From positions 1-38,321 of the forward strand of contig JAEXOO010000036.1 of the NCBI GenBank assembly GCA_023439305.1: DNA of 38,321 bases, in the 5' to 3' direction. Within the stretch, counting starts at the first letter, position 1, and each line of letters opens with the position of its first letter. Origin of the DNA: Pseudomonadota bacterium. Its GTDB lineage: Bacteria; Pseudomonadota; Gammaproteobacteria; Burkholderiales; Burkholderiaceae_B. Under the pieces are notes generated by a model. The model ran no database searches. It saw only the letters and a program-made list of their open reading frames with translations, and was not told the DNA's origin. Positions 1-8,006 of this stretch are shown here, in pieces. The translations under genes were made by a program, and so were the position numbers.

Positions 1-23
1 TTCGAATCCCCTAGGGGACGCCA
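1..23 (+). tRNA. tRNA-Glu, 3' end only (cut by window edge)
   Basis: The first 23 bases are the T loop (TTCGAAT), the 3' strand of the T stem, the acceptor 3' strand AGGGGAC, discriminator G and an encoded CCA. This matches the end of bacterial tRNA-Glu, whose acceptor 5' strand is GTCCCCT. The anticodon lies outside the window, so the identity rests on the acceptor and T arm only. It sits 23 bp before tRNA-Asp and is probably cotranscribed with it. Confidence 0.8.
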
Positions 24-46
24 AAGCTTTTGCTTGGCACCGCTGC

Positions 47-123
47 GGAGCGGTAGTTCAGTTGGTTAGAATACCGGCCTGTCACGCCGGGGGTCGCGGG
101 TTCGAGCCCCGTCCGCTCCGCCA
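47..123 (+). tRNA. tRNA-Asp (GTC)
   Basis: A complete 77-nt tRNA with encoded CCA. The acceptor stem GGAGCGG pairs with CCGCTCC, the D arm contains AGTTGGTTAGA, the anticodon loop CTGTCAC carries GTC, and the T arm reads GCGGG-TTCGAGC-CCCGT. It is nearly identical to E. coli tRNA-Asp. It is followed by a strong hairpin terminator. Confidence 0.97.
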
Positions 124-132
124 AAAAATTCC

Positions 133-170
133 AAAGCCCGACGATTTCACATCGTCGGGCTTTTTGTTTT
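133..170 (+). terminator. Rho-independent terminator of the tRNA operon
   Basis: An inverted repeat (133-145 with 151-163, core AGCCCGACGAT/ATCGTCGGGCT) has a 5-nt loop and is followed by TTTTTGTTTTT. It closes the tRNA transcript. The minus-strand gene ending at 207 runs towards it, so it may stop both directions, although the T tract favours the plus strand. Confidence 0.9.
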
Positions 171-206
171 TCTCTCGACACTCTGCTGGGCACAGATTAC
201 TCAAGG

Positions 207-767
207 CTACTCCAGCGCCAATTTTCCCAGCGCCTGTCGCTTGATTTGAGTCCAGTTGCCTTGCTTGTCACGCTTGAGCGTGGCGCGATACTGCAGACTG
301 GGACAGCAATTGGAATCGTCTTCATCCAGATCCAGGTATTCCACCACCAGGGTGTCCTGTGTTGCTGACACAATACGCTCCAGAAAGCGCGTATTGAACT
401 CGAAATCCACCACAGGAGTTGAGCGGGCGGGATCCACATAATACTGCCCCTGGGGGCTGCGGATCACATAGGCGGCGTTGTAACCCGTCGTTCCAGAGCC
501 TCCTGCGCATCCCACATCGCCCGCCCAGAACCCCAGGTATTCAGCATTGTCATATTCGCTGACGCCGGGATAGGGGCTCAAAGCGGCAATCAGGCTGGAA
601 GAAATCTGTTCACTGCTCTCCATTTCAGAGCAGGACACCGCCTGGCCGTATTCCCAGGTTTTCTGCGCCACATTGCGCATGACCGACGCTGCGCTTTCGT
701 CCTGCCCCCAGACTGCCGGCGCCACAAAAACACACGCCCATACCCCCCACAGCCCCACTCGCTTCAT
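207..767 (-). CDS. Small secreted protein of unknown function
   Basis: A 186-residue protein with a typical Sec signal peptide: MKR, then a hydrophobic stretch to about residue 20, with probable cleavage after VWG. The mature part is acidic. It has four cysteines (near residues 46 and 86, and a CC pair near 154), which suggests disulfides in the periplasm. I do not recognise a domain and assign no function. The ATG at 767 is preceded by an AGAGGA Shine-Dalgarno sequence about 4 bases upstream, so this start is well supported. It is a single gene, convergent with the tRNA operon and divergent from the TetR gene. Confidence 0.75.
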   Translation of the reverse strand: MKRVGLWGVWACVFVAPAVWGQDESAASVMRNVAQKTWEYGQAVSCSEMESSEQISSSLIAALSPYPGVSEYDNAEYLGFWAGDVGCAGGSGTTGYNAAYVIRSPQGQYYVDPARSTPVVDFEFNTRFLERIVSATQDTLVVEYLDLDEDDSNCCPSLQYRATLKRDKQGNWTQIKRQALGKLALE

Positions 768-869
768 GATGTCCTCTGCAGTCGCTCAACACAGCCGCGA
801 CAAAGGCTTGATTTTATAGGATTCCGCGCGCCCGTGGCGCCCCAACCTCTTGCCCTTGGTAGACGTTGA

Positions 870-895
870 GGTTAATGTATTTGATTATCGTTACC
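870..895. promoter_or_regulatory. Putative TetR operator, site 1
   Basis: A 26-bp imperfect inverted repeat (GGTTAATG to CGTTACC). Read on the minus strand it has the layout GTAACGAT-N11-TTAACC. A second site of the same length and layout lies at 1531-1556, just before the efflux adaptor gene. One copy upstream of the regulator and one upstream of its probable target is what an autoregulating TetR repressor would use. It lies inside the longest possible reading frame but upstream of the preferred start at 911. Confidence 0.45.
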
Positions 896-910
896 TTACT
901 CCGTCTTCCT

Positions 911-1522
911 ATGGCAGCCAGTACCAGCGGCCAGCGCGGCCCCAGCGACCACCACCGACGCGAACAGATCATTGAACAGGCCGATGCCCACTTCCGCCTG
1001 TACGGCTACCGCAAGACCTCGGTCGCGAGCCTGGCCAAAGCCATTGGCGTCTCCAGCGCCTATCTGTACCGTTTCTTCGACTCCAAGCAGGCTATAGGCC
1101 AAGCCATCTGCCATTCCGTTCTGGCCGGCCTGACCACGCAACTGCAAGATATCGTGGACAGCGAACTGCCCGCCATCGAGAAGCTGCGCCGATACACGGA
1201 TACCGCCTGTACCTTGAGCCTGGAGCTTTTCCTGCAGGAAGGTCGCATGCATGAAGTCGTCATCGAAGCTTTGCAGAGTTCCTGGCCCGCCGTCGCCCAG
1301 TACGAGCAGCAATTGCTGACCCAGATCACCACGCTGGTGCTCTATGGTCGCGCCAGCGGTGAATTCGAACGACGCACGCCGCCCGACGAGGTCGCACTAG
1401 GTATTCTGGAGGCCCTGACCCCTTGCCTGCACCCGATGTTGCTGGAGCTGCGCCCGCCACACGAGACGCGCAAAGGCCTGCACCTTGTCACCCAACTGAT
1501 CCTGCGCAGCCTGATGCCATGA
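911..1522 (+). CDS. TetR/AcrR-family transcriptional regulator
   Basis: About 203 residues from the ATG at 911. The N-terminal TetR helix-turn-helix covers roughly residues 15-65: REQIIEQADAHF, then GYRKTSVASLAKAIGVSSAYLYRFF and DSKQAIG, the classic TetR_N pattern. The C-terminal ligand/dimer domain is helical and unspecific. The frame stays open upstream to a TTG at 866 and an ATG at 875. I prefer 911 because the upstream extension is hydrophobic and unlike TetR N-termini, and because the putative operator at 870-895 would otherwise be coding. The Shine-Dalgarno at 911 is poor. It lies 49 bp upstream of the RND adaptor gene, so it very likely represses that efflux operon. Confidence 0.88.
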   Translation: MAASTSGQRGPSDHHRREQIIEQADAHFRLYGYRKTSVASLAKAIGVSSAYLYRFFDSKQAIGQAICHSVLAGLTTQLQDIVDSELPAIEKLRRYTDTACTLSLELFLQEGRMHEVVIEALQSSWPAVAQYEQQLLTQITTLVLYGRASGEFERRTPPDEVALGILEALTPCLHPMLLELRPPHETRKGLHLVTQLILRSLMP

Positions 1523-1530
1523 TCCTATCA

Positions 1531-1556
1531 AGTTACGATCTAACATAATCTTTACC
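1531..1556. promoter_or_regulatory. Putative TetR operator, site 2, with a possible -10
   Basis: A 26-bp element (AGTTACGAT-N11-TTTACC) sharing its conserved ends and spacing with 870-895 read on the opposite strand. It contains CATAAT (1544-1549), a fair -10 for transcription of the efflux genes, though I see no good -35 at standard spacing. It ends 15 bp before the adaptor ATG. Confidence 0.4.
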
Positions 1557-1571
1557 GCCCCGGAGTTCCGC

Positions 1572-2654
1572 ATGGCCTTTACGCGACACTTTCTCCCTTC
1601 CCTGCTGATGGCCGCCCTTGTGGCCGGCTGCAGCGGCCAGGCGCAAGATACCGACCCGCGCATGCAGGCCCCCCTGGTCATCCAGGACCACGTACGCCCG
1701 CAAGACGGACAAGAGCGCCGTTTTCTGGGCCGGATCGGCGCCCGCGTGGACAGCCCGCTGGGCTTTCGGGTCGGCGGCAAGGTTCAGGAACGGCTGGTCC
1801 AGAATGGCGATCGAGTCACGGAAGGCCAGGTGCTCATGACGCTGGACCCCAAAGACCTGAAGCTGGACCATCAAGCCAGGCTGGCCGCGGTGCAGGCGGC
1901 ACAGGCACAGGCGGCTCAGGCTCAGGCAGATCTGAAGCGCATGCAATTGCTGGTGGACCAGGGAGCCGTGTCGCGCCAGGCCTACGAACAAAGCCGCCAG
2001 ACCGCCACTAGCGCGCAAGCCAATCTGCGCTCGGCCCAGGCCCAGGCGGATATTTCCCGCAACGCGGATCAATACAGCAGTCTGAAGGCCGATGCCGACG
2101 GCATCATCACCGAGCAATTGGCCGATGTAGGGCAAGTGGTCGCCGCCGGCCAGGCTGTCCTGCGACTGGCGCATGACGGTCCACGCGATGTGCTGGTCAG
2201 CCTGCCCGAGCAGCTGAATGTGCCGCAGGGAACCCTGGGCCAGATCGAGCTCCCCGGGCAAGCTGCCCTCTGGCCGGTTCGCCTGCGCGAACTGGCGCAG
2301 TCATCTGACCCCGCCACGCGCAGCTTCCAGGCCCGTTTCGCCCTGGAAGACGAACGACTGACGCCGCGCCTGGGCTCCAGCGCCATTCTGTACCTGGAGC
2401 TGCCACACGACCAACCCTTGACCCAAGTTCCCCTGACGGCCCTGTACGATGCGGGCCAGGGCCCAGGCGTATGGGTCATCGGAGACGATCGCAGCGTTCA
2501 ATGGCATAGCGTGCGCATCGCCCGCCTGGCCCAGGAAAACGCCTATCTGTCGCAAGGACCGCAAGCCGGCACCCCCATCGTTGCGCTGGGTGCCAACCTT
2601 CTTCACGAAGGGCAGAAAGTGCGGCCCCAGGCGCGCAAGGCGGCAGAACAATGA
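1572..2654 (+). CDS. RND efflux periplasmic adaptor lipoprotein (membrane fusion protein)
   Basis: A 360-residue AcrA/HlyD-type adaptor. A lipoprotein signal ends in the lipobox LVAGC, which lipidates Cys20. The split lipoyl half-motif around residues 65-95 (GFRVGGKVQERLVQNGDRVTEG) is followed by an alanine- and glutamine-rich coiled-coil hairpin (about 98-165), then the second lipoyl half (ADADGIITEQLADVGQVVAAGQ) and the beta-barrel and membrane-proximal domains. It bridges the inner-membrane pump and an outer-membrane channel. It overlaps the pump gene by 4 bp (ATGA), so translation is coupled. No channel gene is present, so a TolC-like protein encoded elsewhere is presumably used. The substrate cannot be read from sequence. 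Confidence 0.93.
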   Translation: MAFTRHFLPSLLMAALVAGCSGQAQDTDPRMQAPLVIQDHVRPQDGQERRFLGRIGARVDSPLGFRVGGKVQERLVQNGDRVTEGQVLMTLDPKDLKLDHQARLAAVQAAQAQAAQAQADLKRMQLLVDQGAVSRQAYEQSRQTATSAQANLRSAQAQADISRNADQYSSLKADADGIITEQLADVGQVVAAGQAVLRLAHDGPRDVLVSLPEQLNVPQGTLGQIELPGQAALWPVRLRELAQSSDPATRSFQARFALEDERLTPRLGSSAILYLELPHDQPLTQVPLTALYDAGQGPGVWVIGDDRSVQWHSVRIARLAQENAYLSQGPQAGTPIVALGANLLHEGQKVRPQARKAAEQ

Positions 2655-5600
2655 ACCGTTTCAATCTTTCCGCTCTGGCGGTGCGCGAAAGGGCCATCAC
2701 CCTGTTCCTGATCATCGCCATCGTCGCCTCGGGCGTTTATTCCTTCATCAAGCTCGGACGTGCGGAGGATCCGGATTTCACGGTCAAGGTGCTAACAGTC
2801 ACGACCTTGTGGCCAGGCGCAACCGCCCAGGAAATGCAGGATCTGGTGGCCGAACCGCTGGAAAAGCGCATGCAGGAACTGCGCTGGTTTGATCGCGTCG
2901 AGACCGTGACTCATCCCGGCAGCGCCTTGATGGTCGTGCTGCTCAAAGACTCCATGCCGCCCGGGGATGTACAGAGCGAGTTCTATCAATTGCGCAAGAA
3001 GCTACAGGACCAGGCGCCCCTACTGCCGCAGGGCGTACAAGGCCCCTATGTCAACGACGAATACTCCGACGTGGCTTTCGGCCTGTTCGCCCTGCAGGCG
3101 CCCGGCCTGCCGCCCCGCCTTCTCACTCGCGAGGCCGAGCAGATTCGCGGTCGCCTGCTGCAGGTCCCGGGCGTCAAGAAAGTGAATATCCTGGGCGAAC
3201 AAAGCGAACGCCTCTTTGTGGATCTGGACGAAAGCAAGCTCCACAACCTGGGCATACACCCTCAGCAAATCTTGTCGGCGCTGTCCCAGCGCAGCGCCAT
3301 GACGGCCACGGGCGCCGTCAACACGGCCGGGCCGCGCATCCAGCTGCGGCTGTCCGCCGGACTGGACAGTCCACAGGCCGTCAGCAACACCTATGTCTAC
3401 GTGAATGGACAAAGCCTGCGCCTGGGCGACATCGCCACCGTATCCCGCGGCTACGAAGATCCGCCCTCCTTCGAAATCCACCACAATGGGCAATTCGCCA
3501 TGCTGCTGGATGTAGTGATGCAGGAAGGCTATAACGGCCTGCATCTGGGCCGCGACCTGGAGCAGGCCCGTCAGGACATTGCCGCCGGACTTCCCCTGGG
3601 TTTCCAGTTCGATACCGTCACCAACCAGGCGGTGAACATCGCCTCCGCCGTCGATGAGTTCATGCTGAAGTTCTTCGCGGCTCTGGGCGTAGTGCTGCTG
3701 GTCAGTCTGGTCAGCCTGGGCTGGCGCGTGGGCATCGTGGTTTCGGCCGCCGTGCCGCTGACCCTGGCCATGGTGTTTGTCATCATGATGATGACCGACC
3801 GCGTGTTTGACCGGGTCACCCTGGGCGCCCTGATCATCTCCCTGGGCCTGCTGGTGGACGATGCCATCATCGCCATTGAAATCATGATCGTGAAGATGGA
3901 AGAAGGCATGGACCGCCTGAAAGCGGCGGCCTATGCCTGGAACCACACCGCCGCCCCCATGCTCTCGGGCACGCTGGTCACCATCATCGGTTTTCTGCCG
4001 GTGGGTTTTGCCCGCTCCTCGGCCGGCGAATATGCGGGCAATATCTTCTGGATTCTGGCGGCGGCCTTGCTCGCCTCCTGGATCGTGGCCGTGGTGTTCA
4101 CACCCTATATGGGCGTAAAACTGCTGCCTCCTATCCAACCCCGGCCAGGCGGGCACCAGGCCATCTACGATACGCCCAACTACACCCGCCTGCGACGCAT
4201 GATCACCTGGTCCGTGCACCATAAATTCCTAGTCGCCGGCATTGTGGGCGGCGCGCTGGCACTGTCTATTGCCGGCATGGGCCTGGTCAAGCAGCAGTTC
4301 TTCCCCACCTCGGATCGGCCCGAGCTGCTGGTGGAAGTCCAGTTACCTGAAGGCAGCGGCATACAGGCCACGCAGGCTGCGACGCGGCAGGTGGAGCGCT
4401 GGCTGATGGATCAGCCCGAGACCCACCTGGTCACCAGCTATACCGGCCAAGGTGCCCCGCGCTTTTTCCTGTCCTACAACCCCGAGCTGCCCGACCCGTC
4501 CTTTGCCAGGCTGGTGGTACTGACGCCGGACGATACGGCGCGGGATGCGCTGCAACGGCGCTTTCGCCAGGCAGTGGCCGACGGGCTATCGCCCGGTGCA
4601 CGGGTGCGCGCCACCCAACTGGTCTTCGGGCCGGCCACCAAATACCCGGTGGAGTTTCTGGTGCGCGGGCCCGAGGTGGCAGCGCTGCGCACGATCGCCG
4701 AACAAGCCATGGCCGTGATGCGAGCCGACCCTGCCATGCGCCAGGTGAACGTCGATTGGGGCGAGCGGGTGCCCGTGCTGAGGTTGAACGCCGACCCCGA
4801 ACGCCTGCAAGCCCTGGGCCTGGATCGCAAGAGCCTGGCCGAACAGATCCAGCTGCAGCTGGACGGCGCCACCATTGCCGAATATCGCGAGGACGTGCGC
4901 AACGTGCTGGTCGTAGCTCGCAGCTCTGCCGCCAACCGCCACGACCCTGGCCGGATGGCCGGCCTGACCGTCGTGAACAACCAAGGCCAGAGCCTGTCCC
5001 TGGAACAGATAGGCTCTCTGGAAATCCTGCAGGAAGATCCCACACTGTCGCGCCGCAACCGCTTGCCCACCATGACCATACGCGGCGACATCGCCGACAC
5101 GCTGCAGCCGGCCGAAGTCGCCCACCGCTTGATGGACAGCTTCCAGCCGCTGATGGACACCTTGCCGCCGGCTTACCTGATCGAGATGAGCGGGATCACC
5201 GCCGAGGCCGACAAAGCCAATGACGCCCTGATGCCGGTCTTTCCAGTCATGATCGCGCTGATGCTGCTGGTCATCGTGATCCAGGTGCGCTCGCTGTCGG
5301 CCATGTTCATGGTGTTCCTGACGGCACCGCTGGGACTGATAGGCGCGGTTCCGGCCCTGCTGCTGTTCCAGCAGCCCTTCGGCTTCACGGCCATCTTGGG
5401 GCTGATAGGGCTGGCCGGCATCCTGATGCGCAATACCCTGATCCTAATCGAACAGATCAAGACCAATCGCGCCGAAGGAGCCAGCCCCTACGACGCCGTG
5501 ATCGAGGCTACCGTGCAGCGGGCGCGGCCCGTGATCCTGACCGCGCTGGCCGCAGTGCTGGCCTTCATTCCCCTGTCTTTTTCGGTGTTCTGGGGTTCCA

Positions 5601-5719
5601 TGGCCTTGACCCTGATCGGCGGTACCGCCCTGGGCACCGTCCTGACCTTGCTGTTTCTGCCCAGTCTGTATGCGATCTGGAACAAAATCGAAGATCCCCG
5701 CGCAAGCGAACTTGCCTGA
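2651..5719 (+). CDS. RND-family multidrug efflux pump, inner-membrane transporter
   Basis: A 1022-residue AcrB-like proton-driven pump with the standard duplicated layout: TM1 (12-32), a large periplasmic porter/docking loop, TM2-6, TM7, a second periplasmic loop, and TM8-12. The TM4 proton-relay pair is present as LVDDAI (Asp403-Asp404). In the TM10 segment the lysine of AcrB (K940, in AKNAIL) is replaced by arginine (Arg927, in MRNTLIL), a substitution that occurs in some other RND branches. The RARP motif after TM10 is conserved. The length is typical for the family. It is cotranscribed with the adaptor, with the TetR gene upstream. It probably exports hydrophobic or amphiphilic compounds, substrate unknown. 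Confidence 0.93.
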   Translation: MNRFNLSALAVRERAITLFLIIAIVASGVYSFIKLGRAEDPDFTVKVLTVTTLWPGATAQEMQDLVAEPLEKRMQELRWFDRVETVTHPGSALMVVLLKDSMPPGDVQSEFYQLRKKLQDQAPLLPQGVQGPYVNDEYSDVAFGLFALQAPGLPPRLLTREAEQIRGRLLQVPGVKKVNILGEQSERLFVDLDESKLHNLGIHPQQILSALSQRSAMTATGAVNTAGPRIQLRLSAGLDSPQAVSNTYVYVNGQSLRLGDIATVSRGYEDPPSFEIHHNGQFAMLLDVVMQEGYNGLHLGRDLEQARQDIAAGLPLGFQFDTVTNQAVNIASAVDEFMLKFFAALGVVLLVSLVSLGWRVGIVVSAAVPLTLAMVFVIMMMTDRVFDRVTLGALIISLGLLVDDAIIAIEIMIVKMEEGMDRLKAAAYAWNHTAAPMLSGTLVTIIGFLPVGFARSSAGEYAGNIFWILAAALLASWIVAVVFTPYMGVKLLPPIQPRPGGHQAIYDTPNYTRLRRMITWSVHHKFLVAGIVGGALALSIAGMGLVKQQFFPTSDRPELLVEVQLPEGSGIQATQAATRQVERWLMDQPETHLVTSYTGQGAPRFFLSYNPELPDPSFARLVVLTPDDTARDALQRRFRQAVADGLSPGARVRATQLVFGPATKYPVEFLVRGPEVAALRTIAEQAMAVMRADPAMRQVNVDWGERVPVLRLNADPERLQALGLDRKSLAEQIQLQLDGATIAEYREDVRNVLVVARSSAANRHDPGRMAGLTVVNNQGQSLSLEQIGSLEILQEDPTLSRRNRLPTMTIRGDIADTLQPAEVAHRLMDSFQPLMDTLPPAYLIEMSGITAEADKANDALMPVFPVMIALMLLVIVIQVRSLSAMFMVFLTAPLGLIGAVPALLLFQQPFGFTAILGLIGLAGILMRNTLILIEQIKTNRAEGASPYDAVIEATVQRARPVILTALAAVLAFIPLSFSVFWGSMALTLIGGTALGTVLTLLFLPSLYAIWNKIEDPRASELA

Positions 5720-5758
5720 GTCCGGAAATTATGCAAATAATGGTTGCACGACTCGCCA

Positions 5759-5782
5759 CCAGCCCGCTTACCAGCGGGCTGG
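5759..5782. repeat. Perfect 10-bp inverted repeat downstream of the RND gene
   Basis: CCAGCCCGCT and AGCGGGCTGG are separated by TACC. The hairpin is GC-rich but no T tract follows on either strand, so it is not a standard intrinsic terminator. It lies between the RND stop and the next start and could stabilise the 3' end, act with Rho, or be one copy of a dispersed palindrome. Confidence 0.6.
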
Positions 5783-5827
5783 CTCCGGCACGGGGCCTGG
5801 CGGTCCATGCATACGCAGGACGGCATC

Positions 5828-6286
5828 ATGCTTGATAAGGTTGATTTACCCGCATCTCTGTCTGCAGCCTTCAAACAGGCTGTCTACCAAGTCCATGCGC
5901 CCGACGGGGACCTGATACTGCGCATCGGCGCCCGCCACACACGGCTGGCCGCCTTGCTGCGCCGCGAAAACTGCCGCGGAGCAGCAATTCTGACGGCCTA
6001 CAACCCCCAGGCCAAACTGTGTGACGACGGCTTTAATGGCGCCGTGCAGGAAACCCTGCTGCGCTCCCTCCAGCACCTGGGCCTGCATTGGTGGCCCGCC
6101 GTGAATCTGGACCCGGCCGGCCAATGGCCGCCCGAACCCAGCTTTCTGGTGCTCAACATCAGTCTGCACCAGGCCCGCTGGCAAGCGCGGTTGTTCAATC
6201 AACTGGCCTTTGTCTATATTCAACCCGACGGGACTCCCCGCCTGCACCAGGTGCAGCAGCGCCTTCAACTGCCTGAGCCGGCCTGA
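5828..6286 (+). CDS. DUF3293-family protein
   Basis: About 152 residues from ATG 5828, which has CAGGA 7 bases upstream. The same frame also offers ATGs at 5807 and 5744 without a good ribosome site. The protein begins MLDKVDLPASLSAAFKQAVYQV and contains ILTAYNPQAK, the 'T-A-xNP' region I associate with DUF3293 proteins, then GLHWWPAV and a C-terminal FVYIQPDG segment. It is small and cytoplasmic, with no known catalytic role. Its stop codon abuts the end of the convergent thioesterase gene with no spacer. Confidence 0.7.
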   Translation: MLDKVDLPASLSAAFKQAVYQVHAPDGDLILRIGARHTRLAALLRRENCRGAAILTAYNPQAKLCDDGFNGAVQETLLRSLQHLGLHWWPAVNLDPAGQWPPEPSFLVLNISLHQARWQARLFNQLAFVYIQPDGTPRLHQVQQRLQLPEPA

Positions 6287-6709
6287 TCAATCCGGCCGAT
6301 CGCCCTGGAGCCGCAGACGGAAATCGGCGGCAATGGGCTCGCCCTTCAGGCGACCTTCGGGCAGAACCCGCGCCCAGGCCCGCCATTCATGTCCGGTGGC
6401 CACCATCAGGCCGTCCATATTGAAAACTTCATATTCCAGCTTAAAGCGGCGCTCCAGCCACTGCGCCACCCGCACGCACACGCGTATGTCACGATCGTAG
6501 GCCACCGGGGCGCGGAAATTGGCGCCCACATCCACCAGCGGCGTCACCGCGCCATGCTCCTGGCGCAGCACGCGCTGGCTCAGACCCACCTGGCGCAGCC
6601 AGGCCTGATACGTGCAATCAAACCAGTAAAAATAATTGGGATAGAAAACAATCCCGGCTTCATCGCAATCACCCCATTCCACCGTGATGCGGCGCTCGAA
6701 TGCATGCAT
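6287..6709 (-). CDS. Acyl-CoA thioesterase, 4-hydroxybenzoyl-CoA thioesterase (hotdog) family
   Basis: A single hotdog domain of about 140 residues. The N-terminal signature VEWGDCDEAGIVFYPNYFYW is that of 4-hydroxybenzoyl-CoA/YbgC thioesterases, in which the Asp of the D-x-x-G-I-V-F turn is catalytic. A central FNMDGLMVATG strand-turn is also typical. It hydrolyses acyl- or aroyl-CoA in the cytoplasm; the substrate is not predictable. Two ATGs lie close together (6715 and 6709). AGAGG directly abuts the first, so the second, with 6-nt spacing, is the more likely start. Confidence 0.85.
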   Translation of the reverse strand: MHAFERRITVEWGDCDEAGIVFYPNYFYWFDCTYQAWLRQVGLSQRVLRQEHGAVTPLVDVGANFRAPVAYDRDIRVCVRVAQWLERRFKLEYEVFNMDGLMVATGHEWRAWARVLPEGRLKGEPIAADFRLRLQGDRPD

Positions 6710-6721
6710 GGCCATCCTCTG

Positions 6722-6988
6722 AAAATATTGCCGGCATTTTAGCGCTAAAGCATCAAGCGGCCGGCTTCAGTTCACTCACGATTGAAACATTTTGAAAATA
6801 TTTTCGATGAAACAGTTTGCTACCTGTATTTTTAAAGAAGTTAACGTATTTTGAATGCAATTTCATTGAAAAAGAGAGACCAAACACCTGACCCTCCCTT
6901 TTAAACCGGAACAGTCTGCCAGCACCCATTCGTCTTTGCCGCCGCCCGCTTCTAGTATGGCCGCACGATTGAACCAGCCTCTTCTGCC
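6722..6988 (+). promoter_or_regulatory. AT-rich bioB upstream region
   Basis: From about 6775 to 6890 the sequence is far richer in A+T than its surroundings. It contains a perfect 12-bp palindrome GAAAATATTTTC (6794-6805), flanked by two GAAACA copies (6784 and 6809). It must hold the bioB promoter and perhaps an operator. I do not see a recognisable BirA or BioR box. Confidence 0.4.
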
Positions 6989-8005
6989 ATGACTTATTCC
7001 GCCCCCGCCCCCTGGACCATCCGCGCCATTCTGGATCTGTACGAACTGCCCTTCATGGAACTGATGTTCCAGGCCCAGGAAACGCATCGTCAGCACCATC
7101 GCGCCAATGAAGTTCAATTGTCCAGCCTGCTGTCCATCAAGACCGGTGCCTGTCCGGAAGACTGTGCTTACTGTCCGCAGTCGTCCAAATACGAGACCGA
7201 ACTGGAACAAGAACCACTGATGCCCTTGCCCCAGGTACTGGAAGCCGCCCGCAAAGCCAAGGAACAAGGCGCACAGCGTTTTTGCATGGGGGCGGCATGG
7301 CGTTCGCCGACGGAAAAACAGCTGGATCAGGTCATGGAGATGGTCAGCGCCGTCAAGGCGCTGGGTATGGAAACCTGCGTGACCCTGGGCATGCTCAAGA
7401 ACGGCCAGGCCGAGCGCCTGAAAGAAGCCGGCCTGGATTACTACAACCACAACCTGGACACGTCGCCCGAATTCTACGGCGAGATCATCAGCACGCGCAC
7501 ATACCAGGACCGCCTGGATACGCTGGAGCGCGTGCGCGCCGCCGGCTTGAACAGTTGCTGCGGCGGCATTATCGGCATGGGTGAAAGCCGGCGCGAGCGC
7601 GCCGGCCTGCTGGCCCAGCTGGCCAATATGCATCCCTACCCGGAATCCGTGCCCATCAACCAGTTGGTCAAAGTGCCCGGCACGCCGCTGAGCAATGTCG
7701 ACGACCTGGATCCGTTCGAGTTCGTACGTACCATCGCCGTGGCGCGCATCCTGATGCCCACGACCGCCGTGCGCCTGTCGGCCGGGCGCGAAGGTATGGA
7801 CGACAGCACCCAGGCCTTGTGCTTCATGGCGGGCGCCAACTCCATCTTCTATGGCGAACAGTTGCTGACTACCGCCAACCCGCAGTTCCTGGCCGATCAG
7901 AGCCTGTTTGCCCGCCTGGATCTGCAACCCGCGCAGACAGCACTGGGACAAGACCATCCTGCGCCTGCCAAGACCCGTTTCGTCGCCCTGACCGAGGCCC
8001 TTTGA
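6989..8005 (+). CDS. bioB: Biotin synthase
   Basis: A 338-residue radical-SAM enzyme that inserts sulfur into dethiobiotin, the last step of biotin synthesis. The radical-SAM cluster motif is CPEDCAYC (Cys55, Cys59, Cys62). YYNHNLDTSPEFY, GGIIGMGES and VRLSAGRE are family signatures, and conserved cysteines and the Arg of the second (sulfur-donor) cluster are present. The length is normal. No other bio gene is in the window. The next gene, a DMT transporter, starts 1 base after its stop and is almost certainly cotranscribed. Confidence 0.97.
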   Translation: MTYSAPAPWTIRAILDLYELPFMELMFQAQETHRQHHRANEVQLSSLLSIKTGACPEDCAYCPQSSKYETELEQEPLMPLPQVLEAARKAKEQGAQRFCMGAAWRSPTEKQLDQVMEMVSAVKALGMETCVTLGMLKNGQAERLKEAGLDYYNHNLDTSPEFYGEIISTRTYQDRLDTLERVRAAGLNSCCGGIIGMGESRRERAGLLAQLANMHPYPESVPINQLVKVPGTPLSNVDDLDPFEFVRTIAVARILMPTTAVRLSAGREGMDDSTQALCFMAGANSIFYGEQLLTTANPQFLADQSLFARLDLQPAQTALGQDHPAPAKTRFVALTEAL

Positions 8006-8006
8006 C

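Noticed and set aside
866..910. Extended N-terminus for the TetR regulator (TTG 866 or ATG 875)
   Set aside because: The added residues are hydrophobic and unlike TetR N-termini, and the segment overlaps the operator-like repeat at 870-895.
3020..4222. Long minus-strand open frame opposite the RND gene
   Set aside because: It is rich in His, Gly and Gln as expected from the antisense of a GC-rich gene, and the plus-strand frame is an unmistakable RND pump.
5759..5782. Intrinsic terminator after the RND gene
   Set aside because: The stem is strong but neither strand has a T tract, so it is listed as an inverted repeat only.
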